DNA of 7,091 bases from Pseudomonadota bacterium (GCA_023433855.1 JAEYTV010000479.1:1-7091), one strand, 5' to 3'; counted from the first letter of the stretch, positions 1-6,759 are shown. Numbers and translations: made by a program. Notes: generated from the sequence alone by a model not told the origin.

Positions 1-1928
1 AGGTTCCCGCCCGCCCGAAGGGCGAAGAGGAACGTCGACGCGGCAAGCTCACCATCACGACCGTGAGCGGCGAGGACGACGAGGGTGCACGCGGCCGGTC
101 CATGGCTGCCATGCGGCGCCGGCAGGAGAAGTTCCGCCGGAGCCAGATGCAGGAGCCGCGCGAGAAGGTCATGCGCGAGGTGACCCTGCCGGAAACCATC
201 ACCATTCAGGAACTGTCGCAGCGCATGTCCGAGCGCGCGGTCGACGTTATCAAGTTCCTGAGGAAGGAAGGCCTGATGATGAAGCCGGGAGACGTCATCG
301 ACGCCGACCTGGCGGAACTCATTGCCGTCGAGTTTGGCCATACGGTCAAGCGTGTTTCCGAGTCAGACGTCGAAACCGGCATCTTCAATGTTGCCGACGA
401 CGAAGGCGAAATGGTTTCCCGTCCCCCTGTGGTCACGATCATGGGTCACGTCGACCACGGCAAGACGTCGCTCCTCGACGCCATCCGTCATGCGAACGTG
501 GTTGCCGGTGAGGCCGGCGGCATTACCCAGCATATCGGCGCCTACCAGGTAGAGCAGAACGGCCAGAAGATTACCTTCATCGATACCCCCGGCCACGCAG
601 CCTTCACGGCGATGCGCGCCCGTGGTGCCCAGGCGACGGACATTGCGATCCTGGTGGTCGCGGCCGACGACAGCGTCATGCCGCAGACGATCGAGTCCAT
701 AAACCACGCCAAGGCGGCCAACGTACCGATCATCGTGGCGATCAACAAGATCGACAAGCCGACCGCTAACCCGCAGAAGGTTCGTACCGAACTCCTGCAG
801 CACGAGGTTTTCGTGGAAAGCATGGGCGGTGAGGTGCTCGACGTGGAGGTCTCGGCCAAGAACCAGACCAACCTCGACAAGCTGCTGGAAGCTATTCTGC
901 TTCAGGCTGAAATCCTCGACCTGAAGGCCAATCCGAACCGGACGGCCGAAGGTACCGTGATCGAAGCCCAGTTGGATCGTGGCCGTGGTGCGGATGCGAC
1001 CGTGCTGGTGCAGAAGGGAACGCTTAAGCCGGGCCAGATCATCGTCGCCGGGGATCAGTGGGGCCGGGTGCGCGCGCTCGTCAACGACAAGGGCGAACAC
1101 GTCAAGGAAGCCGGGCCGGCTACGCCGGTCGAAGTTCTCGGCCTGTCGGCAACGCCTGCGGCTGGCGACCGGTTCGCTGTTGTCGAAAGTGAAAGCCGCG
1201 CACGCGAGATCTCGGAATATCGCCAGCGGCTTGCCCGCGACAAGGCAGCTGCCCGCCAGTCCGGATCCCGCGGTTCGCTCGAGCAGATGATGACGCAGCT
1301 TCAGAGCTCCGGTTTGAAGGAGTTCCCGCTGGTCATCAAGGGCGATGTCCAAGGCTCGATCGAAGCCATCATTGGCGCTCTCGAGAAACTCGGCACCGAT
1401 GAAGTGCGGGTTCGCGTTGTACATTCCGGCGCGGGCGCGATCACCGAGTCCGATATCTCGCTTGCAGAGGCTTCCGACGCTGCCATCATCGGGTTCAACG
1501 TCCGCGCCAATGCGCAAGCCCGCGCATTCTCCGAGCGTACGGGTATCGAGATCCGTTACTACAACATCATCTACGATCTGGTAGACGATGTTAAGGCTGC
1601 GATGTCGGGCCTTCTTTCGCCGGAGCGCCGCGAGACCTTCCTCGGCAATGCCGAGATCCTCGAAGTGTTCAACATCACCAAGGTCGGCAAGGTCGCCGGT
1701 TGCCGCGTGGTGGAAGGCAAGGTGGAACGTGGTGCGGGCGTGCGCCTGGTACGCGACAACGTCGTCATCCACGAAGGCAAGCTCAAGACGCTCAAGCGCT
1801 TCAAGGACGAAGTCTCCGAGGTGCCGGTCGGACAGGAATGCGGCATGGCCTTCGAGAACTACGAAGACATCCGCGCAGGCGACACGATCGAGTGCTTCCG
1901 CGTAGAGCACGTGACACGGACCCTCTAA
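1..1928 (+). CDS. infB: Translation initiation factor IF2, 5'-truncated by the window edge
   Basis: IF2 is the GTPase that brings fMet-tRNA to the 30S subunit and promotes 50S joining. The reading frame is open from base 3 to the stop at 1926-1928, giving about 641 residues. The GTG at 63 is an internal codon, because in-frame sequence reading [11 protein letters not shown] continues upstream without a stop. An IF2_N-type segment ([15 protein letters not shown] to GHTVKRV) lies at about 180-356. The G domain follows: G1 GHVDHGKT at 444-467, G3 DTPGH at 582-596, G4 NKID at 744-755 and G5 SAK at 852-860. The rest covers the beta-barrel, domain III and the C-terminal fMet-tRNA-binding domain, ending RVEHVTRTL. 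Rhizobial IF2 is usually near 900 residues, so roughly the first 250, mostly the low-complexity N-terminus, are missing. All visible G motifs are intact. The nusA and ylxR genes that normally precede it would lie upstream. Identification is certain. Confidence 0.98.
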   Translation, partial: VPARPKGEEERRRGKLTITTVSGEDDEGARGRSMAAMRRRQEKFRRSQMQEPREKVMREVTLPETITIQELSQRMSERAVDVIKFLRKEGLMMKPGDVIDADLAELIAVEFGHTVKRVSESDVETGIFNVADDEGEMVSRPPVVTIMGHVDHGKTSLLDAIRHANVVAGEAGGITQHIGAYQVEQNGQKITFIDTPGHAAFTAMRARGAQATDIAILVVAADDSVMPQTIESINHAKAANVPIIVAINKIDKPTANPQKVRTELLQHEVFVESMGGEVLDVEVSAKNQTNLDKLLEAILLQAEILDLKANPNRTAEGTVIEAQLDRGRGADATVLVQKGTLKPGQIIVAGDQWGRVRALVNDKGEHVKEAGPATPVEVLGLSATPAAGDRFAVVESESRAREISEYRQRLARDKAAARQSGSRGSLEQMMTQLQSSGLKEFPLVIKGDVQGSIEAIIGALEKLGTDEVRVRVVHSGAGAITESDISLAEASDAAIIGFNVRANAQARAFSERTGIEIRYYNIIYDLVDDVKAAMSGLLSPERRETFLGNAEILEVFNITKVGKVAGCRVVEGKVERGAGVRLVRDNVVIHEGKLKTLKRFKDEVSEVPVGQECGMAFENYEDIRAGDTIECFRVEHVTRTL

Positions 1929-1950
1929 GCCGTCCTTCAGAACAACCCAG

Positions 1951-1980
1951 CCGCCGGGAGCAATCCCGGCGGTTCTCTTC
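1951..1980 (+). terminator. Intrinsic terminator after infB
   Basis: A perfect 9-bp stem (CCGCCGGGA at 1951-1959 with TCCCGGCGG at 1964-1972) closes a GCAA tetraloop. It is followed by a T-rich run, TTCTCTTCTC. It starts 22 bases after the infB stop, which fits rho-independent termination. It implies that infB is the last gene of its operon here and that kduD downstream has its own promoter. Confidence 0.88.
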
Positions 1981-2042
1981 TCGCAGGCCAGGCAGGCTCG
2001 TGGTATGTCGATCACCCGCTGCGAAAGGCTTGAGAGGAAGAC

Positions 2043-2801
2043 ATGGCCATTTCATTTGACCTGACCGGCAAGACGGCGATCGTGACCGGTGCCAATACCG
2101 GCCTTGGGCAGGCAATCGCGGTAGCCCTTGCGGGTGCCGGTGCCGACGTGGCGCTGGTCGGCCGTTCCTCGATGGTCGAGACGGAAGCGGCCATCGCCGC
2201 CGCCGGGGGGCGGGCCAGATCCATTCAGGCCGATCTTTCGACCCTCGAACCTATCGACCGCATCGTGCAGGATGCACTTGCTTGGACCGGGCGAGCGGAC
2301 ATCCTTGTCAACAATGCCGGTATTATCCGCCGGGCCGATGCCGTCGACTTCACCGAGGCCGATTGGGATGCTGTCATGGATGTGAACCTCAAAACGGTCT
2401 TCTTTCTTAGCCAGGCTTTCGCGCGCCATCTGATCGCCTCCGGAAAACCGGGCAAGATCATCAATATAGCTTCCCTGCTGTCGTTCCAGGGTGGCGTTCG
2501 CATTCCTTCCTACACAGCGTCGAAGAGTGGTCTTGCGGGGCTCACCCGCCTGCTTGCCTGCGAGTGGGCGGCAAAGGGCATCAATGTGAATGCCATCGCG
2601 CCCGGTTACTTCTCGACCAACAATACCGAGGCGTTGCGCAACGATCCCGATCGCAATGCCGCCATCCTCGGCCGGATTCCGGCTGGCCACTGGGGGCAGC
2701 CGGAGGAACTCGGTGGGGCCGCGGTCTTTCTGGCAGCTCCAGCTTCGGACTACGTGCACGGGATCGTGCTTCCGGTCGATGGCGGCTGGATGGCCAGGTA
2801 G
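2043..2801 (+). CDS. kduD: KduD-type 2-dehydro-3-deoxy-D-gluconate 5-dehydrogenase (SDR family)
   Basis: This is a classical short-chain dehydrogenase of 252 residues, about the length of E. coli KduD. KduD interconverts 2,5-diketo-3-deoxygluconate (DKII) and 2-keto-3-deoxygluconate with NAD(H) in pectin/uronate breakdown in the cytosol. Visible motifs are the cofactor loop TGANTGLG (15-22), NNAG (90-93) and the catalytic tetrad Asn115, Ser144, Tyr157 and Lys161. The stretches KIINIAS-LSFQGG-R-PSYTASKSG, NVNAIAPGY-TNNT-LR, RIPAG-WG and the ending VDGGW-AR match my recollection of E. coli KduD closely, beyond general SDR similarity. A purine-rich ribosome binding site (GAGAGGAAG, 2032-2040) supports the ATG. 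No kduI, kdgK or sugar transporter is in the window, so the physiological substrate is not fixed by context. A related 2-deoxy-D-gluconate 3-dehydrogenase activity is possible, since databases mix these names. No clear promoter is visible in the 62 bases after the infB terminator. Confidence 0.87.
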   Translation: MAISFDLTGKTAIVTGANTGLGQAIAVALAGAGADVALVGRSSMVETEAAIAAAGGRARSIQADLSTLEPIDRIVQDALAWTGRADILVNNAGIIRRADAVDFTEADWDAVMDVNLKTVFFLSQAFARHLIASGKPGKIINIASLLSFQGGVRIPSYTASKSGLAGLTRLLACEWAAKGINVNAIAPGYFSTNNTEALRNDPDRNAAILGRIPAGHWGQPEELGGAAVFLAAPASDYVHGIVLPVDGGWMAR

Positions 2802-2838
2802 GCGGCGCACTCTGACGTCACCCCCAATCCTTTGAACT

Positions 2839-2853
2839 TGATCCTGGCACTCA
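2839..2853. promoter_or_regulatory. Candidate RirA/IRO iron box upstream of exbB-exbD-tonB
   Basis: TGATCCTGGCACTCA matches the TGA-N9-TCA core described for IRO boxes bound by the rhizobial iron repressor RirA. It lies about 140 bases before the exbB start and overlaps a possible -35 (CTTGAT, 2837-2842) followed 16 bases later by TATTAG (2859-2864). Iron-repressed expression is expected for an exbB-exbD-tonB operon, which makes the position sensible. The inner bases are not symmetric, however, and a match this short will occur by chance fairly often. The rest of the gap (2802-2993) shows only a perfect 8-bp palindrome, TGACGTCA (2813-2820), and no convincing terminator for kduD. Confidence 0.3.
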
Positions 2854-2993
2854 CGAATTATTAGTTGCCAATTCTACTCATGTTTATTATCCGGTAGCAG
2901 CAACAGACGAGGCCCGGGGAGGGCTCTTGCCTACCTGTTCCTGCCAGCCGATCCGCAACCGTCAGGCTGGGCGACAATTCGGAGTACCGCCTG

Positions 2994-4166
2994 ATGACCG
3001 TCGATCCGAAGCCTGCCCCTTGCCTGCGCCAGAACAGGAGTTGGACCTCGATCGCTCTCGTGGCATTTGCGCTCAACGCATCAAGCGCGATGGCGCAAAC
3101 GGCGGCACCCGATCCGGCGACGCCTTCAGCCCCCGCTCAGCAGGGAGTGCAGACAGGGCCGCAGGGGAATGGCGCCACTACCCCGGGAATTCCACAAGCC
3201 GACCCGTCCGTGGGGTCGCCCCAGACCCAGAACGGCTCCATTATTCCTGACGCCGCTCCTGCAGCTCCGGCCTCCACGTTGGCTGCGCCGGATCAGGCAT
3301 CGACGACGACCGCAGAGCCCACCCAGGGACGGGTGACCGGGATTGCGACTCCGTCACCCGATGATGCAAAAGCCACACCCCCGGGTGGTTCGCAACAAGG
3401 CGCAACCGTCACGGAACTCCTCGAGCCGGAGCGGCAGCCGAACCTCCCGCACGATCTCTCGCCGTGGGGCATGTTCATGGCCGCCGACTGGGTGGTGAAG
3501 GCGGTCATGCTGGGTCTCGCGTTTGCATCCCTCGTGACCTGGACTGTCTGGCTGGCGAAGACAGTGGAGCTTGCGGGCGCCCGGGCACGAGCCGGGAAAA
3601 CGCTAAAGGTGATCCGCTCATCCCGCTCGTTGGCTGAAGCGGTGAATGCCATCGGCTCCCGTGGAGGTCCAGCAGCGCTGATGCTGCGGGCGGCAGCGGA
3701 AGAAGTGCAGCTCTCCGAAGCTGCACTCGACCATGCTGAAAACGGCGGCGTCAAGGAGCGCGTTGCCTCCGCATTGTCGCGCATCGAAGCCTATGCGGGA
3801 CGCCGGATGTCGCGCGGCACCGGCGTGCTGGCGACAATCGGCTCGACTGCACCCTTCGTTGGCTTGTTCGGCACGGTGTGGGGCATCATGAACTCGTTCA
3901 TCGGCATATCGCAAGCCAACACAACCAATCTCGCGGTCGTGGCACCCGGCATTGCCGAAGCGCTGCTCGCCACCGCGATCGGTCTGGTGGCAGCTATTCC
4001 CGCGGTGGTGGTCTACAACGTCTTCGCCCGCGCCATCACTGGCTATCGGCAGCTTCTCGCCGACGCCGCAGCGGGAATCGAGCGCCTGGTCAGTCGCGAC
4101 CTTGATTTCCGCAAGGTTCCGCCCGGCAGTCGCAAGGGGCCTGTTTCGCTGGTTGCAGGAGGCTGA
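2994..4166 (+). CDS. exbB: TonB-system energizer ExbB, long form with signal peptide
   Basis: ExbB is the inner-membrane proton-channel scaffold that, with ExbD, uses the proton motive force to drive TonB. The protein has 390 residues. It begins with a predicted signal peptide (hydrophobic stretch about 18-30, cleavage likely after AMA at 32-34). A periplasmic Ala/Pro/Gln/Thr-rich linker follows to about residue 150. The MotA/TolQ/ExbB core then has three membrane segments at about 160-188, 277-305 and 315-345. Typical wording of the core is GVLATIGSTAPFVGLFGTVWGIM and PGIAEALLATAIGL-AAIPAVVVYN. E. coli ExbB is about 244 residues, so the extra length is the exported N-terminus, a known arrangement in many alphaproteobacteria. 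A GGAG at 2981-2984, nine bases before the ATG, and the well-formed signal peptide support this start. It is the first gene of an exbB-exbD-tonB operon. TolQ is less likely because tonB follows directly. Confidence 0.94.
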   Translation: MTVDPKPAPCLRQNRSWTSIALVAFALNASSAMAQTAAPDPATPSAPAQQGVQTGPQGNGATTPGIPQADPSVGSPQTQNGSIIPDAAPAAPASTLAAPDQASTTTAEPTQGRVTGIATPSPDDAKATPPGGSQQGATVTELLEPERQPNLPHDLSPWGMFMAADWVVKAVMLGLAFASLVTWTVWLAKTVELAGARARAGKTLKVIRSSRSLAEAVNAIGSRGGPAALMLRAAAEEVQLSEAALDHAENGGVKERVASALSRIEAYAGRRMSRGTGVLATIGSTAPFVGLFGTVWGIMNSFIGISQANTTNLAVVAPGIAEALLATAIGLVAAIPAVVVYNVFARAITGYRQLLADAAAGIERLVSRDLDFRKVPPGSRKGPVSLVAGG

Positions 4167-4171
4167 TCGAC

Positions 4172-4684
4172 ATGGCCGGCGGCATCCGAGAACGTCAGGG
4201 CGACGAACTGGCGGAAAACCACGAGATCAACGTGACGCCCTTCATCGACGTGATGCTGGTTCTTCTGATCATCTTCATGGTGGCCGCACCACTGGCGACG
4301 GTGGACGTGAATGTCGATCTTCCCGCTTCCACTGCCAGGCCCGCCGAACGGTCGGCTGAGCCGCTCTACCTGACGGTCAAGGAGGATCTGACGCTCACTA
4401 TCGGCAACGATCCCGTTGCCAAGGAGCAACTTTCAGCCGCCCTCGACCGGATCACCGACGGTGACAAGGATACCCGCATCTTCTTGCGCGCGGACAAGGC
4501 CGTGGACTACGGCCAGTTCATGGAGGTCATGAATCTTCTGCGCGATTCGGAGTATCTGAAGATCGCCTTGGTTGGACTTGAGGCGGTTCCAACTCAGCCA
4601 GGGGCGTCCGCGCGAGCCGCGATCTCCTCTCCAGAAGAGTCGACCCCCGCCGCTGCAATCGCGCCGGGAGATAACAATCCATGA
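4172..4684 (+). CDS. exbD: TonB-system proton channel subunit ExbD
   Basis: ExbD is the partner of ExbB. Its single transmembrane helix carries the proton-responsive aspartate, and its periplasmic domain contacts TonB. The protein has 170 residues. A short cytoplasmic start ends in NHEINVTPFIDVMLVLLIIF, the signature of the ExbD/TolR family, with the essential Asp at position 26 (E. coli Asp25). The helix runs to about residue 43, and a periplasmic domain follows. The last 30 residues are Ala/Pro/Ser-rich and extend beyond the roughly 141 residues of E. coli ExbD. A strong AGGAGG (4157-4162) inside the end of exbB, nine bases before the ATG, sets the start. It lies five bases after the exbB stop, and its own stop overlaps the tonB start in ATGA, indicating translational coupling. 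Confidence 0.95.
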   Translation: MAGGIRERQGDELAENHEINVTPFIDVMLVLLIIFMVAAPLATVDVNVDLPASTARPAERSAEPLYLTVKEDLTLTIGNDPVAKEQLSAALDRITDGDKDTRIFLRADKAVDYGQFMEVMNLLRDSEYLKIALVGLEAVPTQPGASARAAISSPEESTPAAAIAPGDNNP

Positions 4685-5643
4685 GCCTTGTCGTTTCGCA
4701 GACAGGCCCAGGCGGGCGCGTCGGCGAGCTGGCGCTCTGGAGCGTTGCCGGCCTTCTGATGCTGTCGGTTCACTTGGCAGCCGCAGCTCTTCTGATGAAG
4801 GAAAGTCCTGACGCCGCTACCGACAATGCGCCGCCAGCGGCGATCATGATCGAACTGGCGCCGGAACCCGAAGCGGCCAAGACGGACGAGGAGCAGATCG
4901 CACCGGACGCTCAGGAGCAGGAAGAGGTCAGGAGCGACCAGCTCGACCCGAGCGAGGATCCACTCCCCCAGCCCGACCCCTTGCCCGAGCAGACGCCTGA
5001 GCCGGTTGAGCCTCTACAGGAGTTGCCAGAACCGATCGTAGAGCAACCTGCGGCGGAAGAGCCGCAACCGACGCCTCAACTAGCCGAGCCGTTGCACGAA
5101 CCCCAGCCGGAGCCGGTGGAGCAGATAGAGCCGCTGGAGCAGCAAATGACGGCCGCTCTTGAAAATGTCGAAGTGCCCCTCCCTCTGGCGCGACCACAAC
5201 CGCGGCCGGTCGAGAAAGCGGAGCCCAGGAAGCCGGAAACCCGGAAGGAGCCGATAAAGCGGACCCAAAGGCCGAAGGAGCAGCAGGCCCGTCAGGAGAT
5301 GGCTGAAGCAAGGGTGCAGGCAAAGCAGTCAAACCGAACCGCGGCCAGCCAGACATCGACCGGATCGATTGCTCCGTCCATCTCGCCGGCAAAGTGGAAA
5401 TCGCGCGTGTCGGCGAAGCTTGCGAGGAATGCACGCAGATGCCCGGGCAACGCGACGGGCACTGCGGCGGTGCGATTCAGCTTCGATGGAAGCGGCAACG
5501 TGACCAATGTGTCTCTGTCACGTTCGTCGGGAAATTCGTCCATAGACAACTACATCGTCTCGGCGGTGCGACGCGCATCTCCCATTCCTGCACCGCCCTC
5601 CGGCGTCGCCAGATATCTGGACCAGGCGCTGACCTGCCAATGA
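4681..5643 (+). CDS. tonB: TonB energy-transducing protein
   Basis: TonB spans the periplasm and passes energy from ExbB/ExbD to outer-membrane receptors for siderophores, heme and similar ligands. The protein has 320 residues. A cytoplasmic N-terminus precedes one membrane anchor (about 17-39) that contains His31, the likely counterpart of the functional TM histidine of E. coli TonB. A long Pro/Glu/Gln-rich spacer (about 55-155) and a Lys/Arg/Pro-rich segment (about 170-215) follow. The C-terminal domain runs from about 233 and shows the family pattern P-KWKSRVSAKLARNARRCPG, then AAVRFSFDGSGNVTNVSLSRSSG, then DNYIVSAVRRASPIPAPP. It ends in LTCQ. The start overlaps the exbD stop (ATGA), and GGGAG at 4666-4670 serves as ribosome binding site. 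One oddity is that the usual RRYP of this domain reads RRCP (Cys254), with a second Cys at 319 near the C-terminus. Confidence 0.95.
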   Translation: MSLVVSQTGPGGRVGELALWSVAGLLMLSVHLAAAALLMKESPDAATDNAPPAAIMIELAPEPEAAKTDEEQIAPDAQEQEEVRSDQLDPSEDPLPQPDPLPEQTPEPVEPLQELPEPIVEQPAAEEPQPTPQLAEPLHEPQPEPVEQIEPLEQQMTAALENVEVPLPLARPQPRPVEKAEPRKPETRKEPIKRTQRPKEQQARQEMAEARVQAKQSNRTAASQTSTGSIAPSISPAKWKSRVSAKLARNARRCPGNATGTAAVRFSFDGSGNVTNVSLSRSSGNSSIDNYIVSAVRRASPIPAPPSGVARYLDQALTCQ

Positions 5644-5812
5644 GGACCGAGCGTAAGGGTTGATCCGGCGAAGCCTGGGGCGCGTCCCCGGACGAACCTC
5701 GTGTGGTGGGCAGGTTTTCAGCAGGGCGTGAATGTGGGGCGCACTTGGGTGACCGCCGAACGTCAGCCATGTCTTGAAGAGGGGGAGACCGAGCCGGCCA
5801 AAGGCCTCAACG

Positions 5813-5933
5813 CAAAAAGCCTGGCGCGGGAGGAGGATGCGCCAGGCTTTAAACTTGATCGACAACTGGGAGGAGGAGGATGTTGTCGATCCGTATCCAA
5901 CGACGCTGGGAGGAGGAGTGCGTCGTTCGATAC
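5813..5933 (-). ncRNA. Alpha-r14-like trans-acting sRNA with three CCUCCUCCC (anti-Shine-Dalgarno) hairpin loops
   Basis: Read on the minus strand, three hairpins follow one another. Hairpin 1 has an 8-bp stem (5920-5927 with 5899-5906, extended by 3 more pairs past a mismatch) and a 13-nt loop. Hairpin 2 has a perfect 10-bp stem (5882-5891 with 5857-5866) and a 15-nt loop. Hairpin 3 has a perfect 12-bp stem (5839-5850 with 5816-5827) and an 11-nt loop, followed by UUUUU. All three loops contain CCUCCUCCC, complementary to ribosome binding sites. This layout matches the rhizobial alpha-r14 family (Smr14C/NfeR1 in Sinorhizobium meliloti, about 123 nt), whose members regulate mRNAs, including transporter mRNAs, through anti-SD loops. 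It also resembles the 'cuckoo' RNAs of Rhodobacter. The 5' end is inferred from the promoter and the 3' end from the U run, giving about 121 nt. Structure and loops are read directly; family membership is from memory of the literature. Confidence 0.88.
5814..5850 (-). terminator. Terminal hairpin of the sRNA, rho-independent terminator
   Basis: A perfect 12-bp GC-rich stem closes an 11-nt loop and is followed on the minus strand by five U residues (5818-5814), the first three of which also close the base of the stem. The hairpin doubles as the third anti-SD presenter. In the plus direction the same stem ends in TTTAAAC, so it might also weakly terminate tonB transcripts. Confidence 0.82.
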
Positions 5934-5939
5934 ACAAAG

Positions 5940-5968
5940 ATATAAGCTAAACGATTAAAGCAGCCAAG
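5940..5968 (-). promoter_or_regulatory. Sigma70-like promoter of the anti-SD sRNA
   Basis: On the minus strand, CTTGGC (5968-5963) and TTATAT (5945-5940) are separated by exactly 17 bases. These compare with the rhizobial housekeeping consensus CTTGAC-N17-CTATAT at 5 of 6 positions in each box. Initiation about 7 bases downstream places the RNA's 5' end near 5933, just before hairpin 1. This is the best promoter match in the window. It is divergent from nrnC, whose coding region begins about 170 bases away. Confidence 0.72.
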
Positions 5969-6123
5969 CCATGTTGTTGCAACGCAGCAATGCATCAGAT
6001 GCAAAGCTTGACGATGCCCTGCCGCGACGTTGCGCCCCGGACGAGAAGCTGCCCCCCTCGTCCCCCTCCATTCCAGTATCTTTGGCGCAGAACCTGTTCT
6101 ATAGCAGACCGGACACTAGGCAT

Positions 6124-6130
6124 AAGGAGA
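6124..6130 (+). promoter_or_regulatory. Ribosome binding site that fixes the nrnC start
   Basis: AAGGAGA lies five bases before the ATG at 6136. The same frame is open back to an ATG at 5971, but that start lacks a comparable site and would add 55 residues of unlike composition. The ATG at 6136 is therefore preferred. Confidence 0.85.
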
Positions 6131-6135
6131 CCACG

Positions 6136-6759
6136 ATGGCAGAGATCCGGTACCACGAAGGCGACATTTCCACTGCCGACGCGGCACGCTATCGCGAGGC
6201 AGTCGCCATCGACACTGAGACCCTCGGCCTGGTTCCACGCCGCGACAGATTGTGCGTCGTGCAGCTTTTGCCCGGCGACGGATCGGCCGACGTCATCCGC
6301 ATCGCTGCCGGGCAGAAGGAAGCGCCCAATCTCGTGTCGATCCTGGCTGACCCCAACCGCACTAAGATCTTCCATTATGGCCGTTTCGATATCGCCGTGC
6401 TCTTCCACACCTTCGGCGTGACCGCTGCCCCGGTCTTCTGCACCAAGATCGCCTCGCGCCTGACGCGGACATATACCGATCGGCATGGCCTCAAGGACAA
6501 CCTCAAGGAACTGCTGGACATCGACGTTTCGAAGGCACAGCAGCAATCCGACTGGGCCGCAGAGGTTCTTTCGCCGGCGCAGCTCGAATACGCAGCCTCA
6601 GACGTGCTGCACCTGCACGCCTTGCGCAACAAGCTTGTCGAGCGGCTTTCGCGCGACGGCCGCACTGAGCTGGCGCAGGCTTGCTTCGACTTTCTGCCGA
6701 CCCGCGCAAAGCTTGACCTACTTGGATGGGAAGAAGCCGACATTTTCGCGCATAGCTGA
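6136..6759 (+). CDS. nrnC: NrnC-type DEDDy exoribonuclease (diribonuclease / nanoRNase C)
   Basis: This 207-residue protein is a single DEDDy 3'-5' exonuclease domain. Motif I is AIDTETLGL with Asp26 and Glu28, motif II is FHYGRFDIAVL with Asp85, and motif III is YAASDVLHLHAL with Tyr152 and Asp156. These are the metal-binding and catalytic residues. It lacks the HRDC domains of E. coli RNase D (about 375 residues). Its length and wording (VAIDTETLGL, RDRLCVVQ-PGDG, PVFCTKIASRLTRTYTDRHGLK, DIFAHS at the end) match NrnC of Bartonella and Brucella as I remember it. NrnC takes the place of Orn in many alphaproteobacteria, clearing dinucleotides left at the end of RNA decay in the cytoplasm; the Bartonella enzyme forms an octameric ring. 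Automatic annotation would probably call it ribonuclease D. It is monocistronic as far as can be seen, with no clear terminator behind it. Confidence 0.92.
   Translation: MAEIRYHEGDISTADAARYREAVAIDTETLGLVPRRDRLCVVQLLPGDGSADVIRIAAGQKEAPNLVSILADPNRTKIFHYGRFDIAVLFHTFGVTAAPVFCTKIASRLTRTYTDRHGLKDNLKELLDIDVSKAQQQSDWAAEVLSPAQLEYAASDVLHLHALRNKLVERLSRDGRTELAQACFDFLPTRAKLDLLGWEEADIFAHS

Larger units (their letters stand above)
5644..6135. other. Intergenic region between tonB and nrnC, about 490 bases
   Basis: I see no credible protein gene here. The short open frames lack a ribosome binding site and any recognisable sequence. Bases 5813-5968 hold the minus-strand sRNA and its promoter, listed separately. 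Bases 5644-5812 hold only weak inverted repeats (GGGG-N5-CCCC at 5677-5689 and GGCC-AAA-GGCC near 5796-5806), neither followed by a T run. No dedicated tonB terminator is therefore obvious, and the sRNA's terminal hairpin may serve instead. Bases 5971-6135 should contain the nrnC promoter. The only hint is CTATAG at 6099-6104, a possible -10 without a convincing -35. Confidence 0.6.

Noticed and set aside
363..2015. Open reading frame of 550 codons on the minus strand opposite infB
   Set aside because: It is a mirror frame caused by GC-rich codon bias in infB. It has no recognisable domain, and infB is unambiguous on the plus strand.
2052..2810. Open reading frame of 252 codons on the minus strand opposite kduD
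   Set aside because: It is almost exactly the complement of kduD, has no recognisable motifs, and the plus-strand gene carries a full SDR catalytic set.
2813..2820. Perfect palindrome TGACGTCA after the kduD stop
   Set aside because: It is eight bases long with no known matching operator in this setting and lies far from the exbB start; chance is a sufficient explanation.
2994..4684. Reading exbB-exbD as tolQ-tolR
   Set aside because: tonB follows with overlapping start and stop, no tolA, tolB or pal is present, and the long signal-peptide form of the first gene fits ExbB.
4928..5434. Minus-strand open frame rich in Ala, Pro and Ser opposite tonB
   Set aside because: It is the complement of TonB's repetitive Pro/Glu codons, so low complexity alone keeps it open.
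5677..5689. GGGG-N5-CCCC hairpin shortly after tonB as its terminator
   Set aside because: The stem is only 4 bp and no T run follows, so it is too weak to call.
5828..5919. Three GGGAGGAGG repeats read as tandem ribosome binding sites on the plus strand
   Set aside because: Each lies in the loop of a perfect inverted repeat and none precedes a start codon at proper spacing. The minus-strand sRNA with promoter and U-tract explains all three.
5701..5958. Possible small plus-strand protein of 85 residues after tonB
   Set aside because: It runs through the sRNA hairpins, has no ribosome binding site, and shows no familiar sequence; the RNA structure explains the region better.
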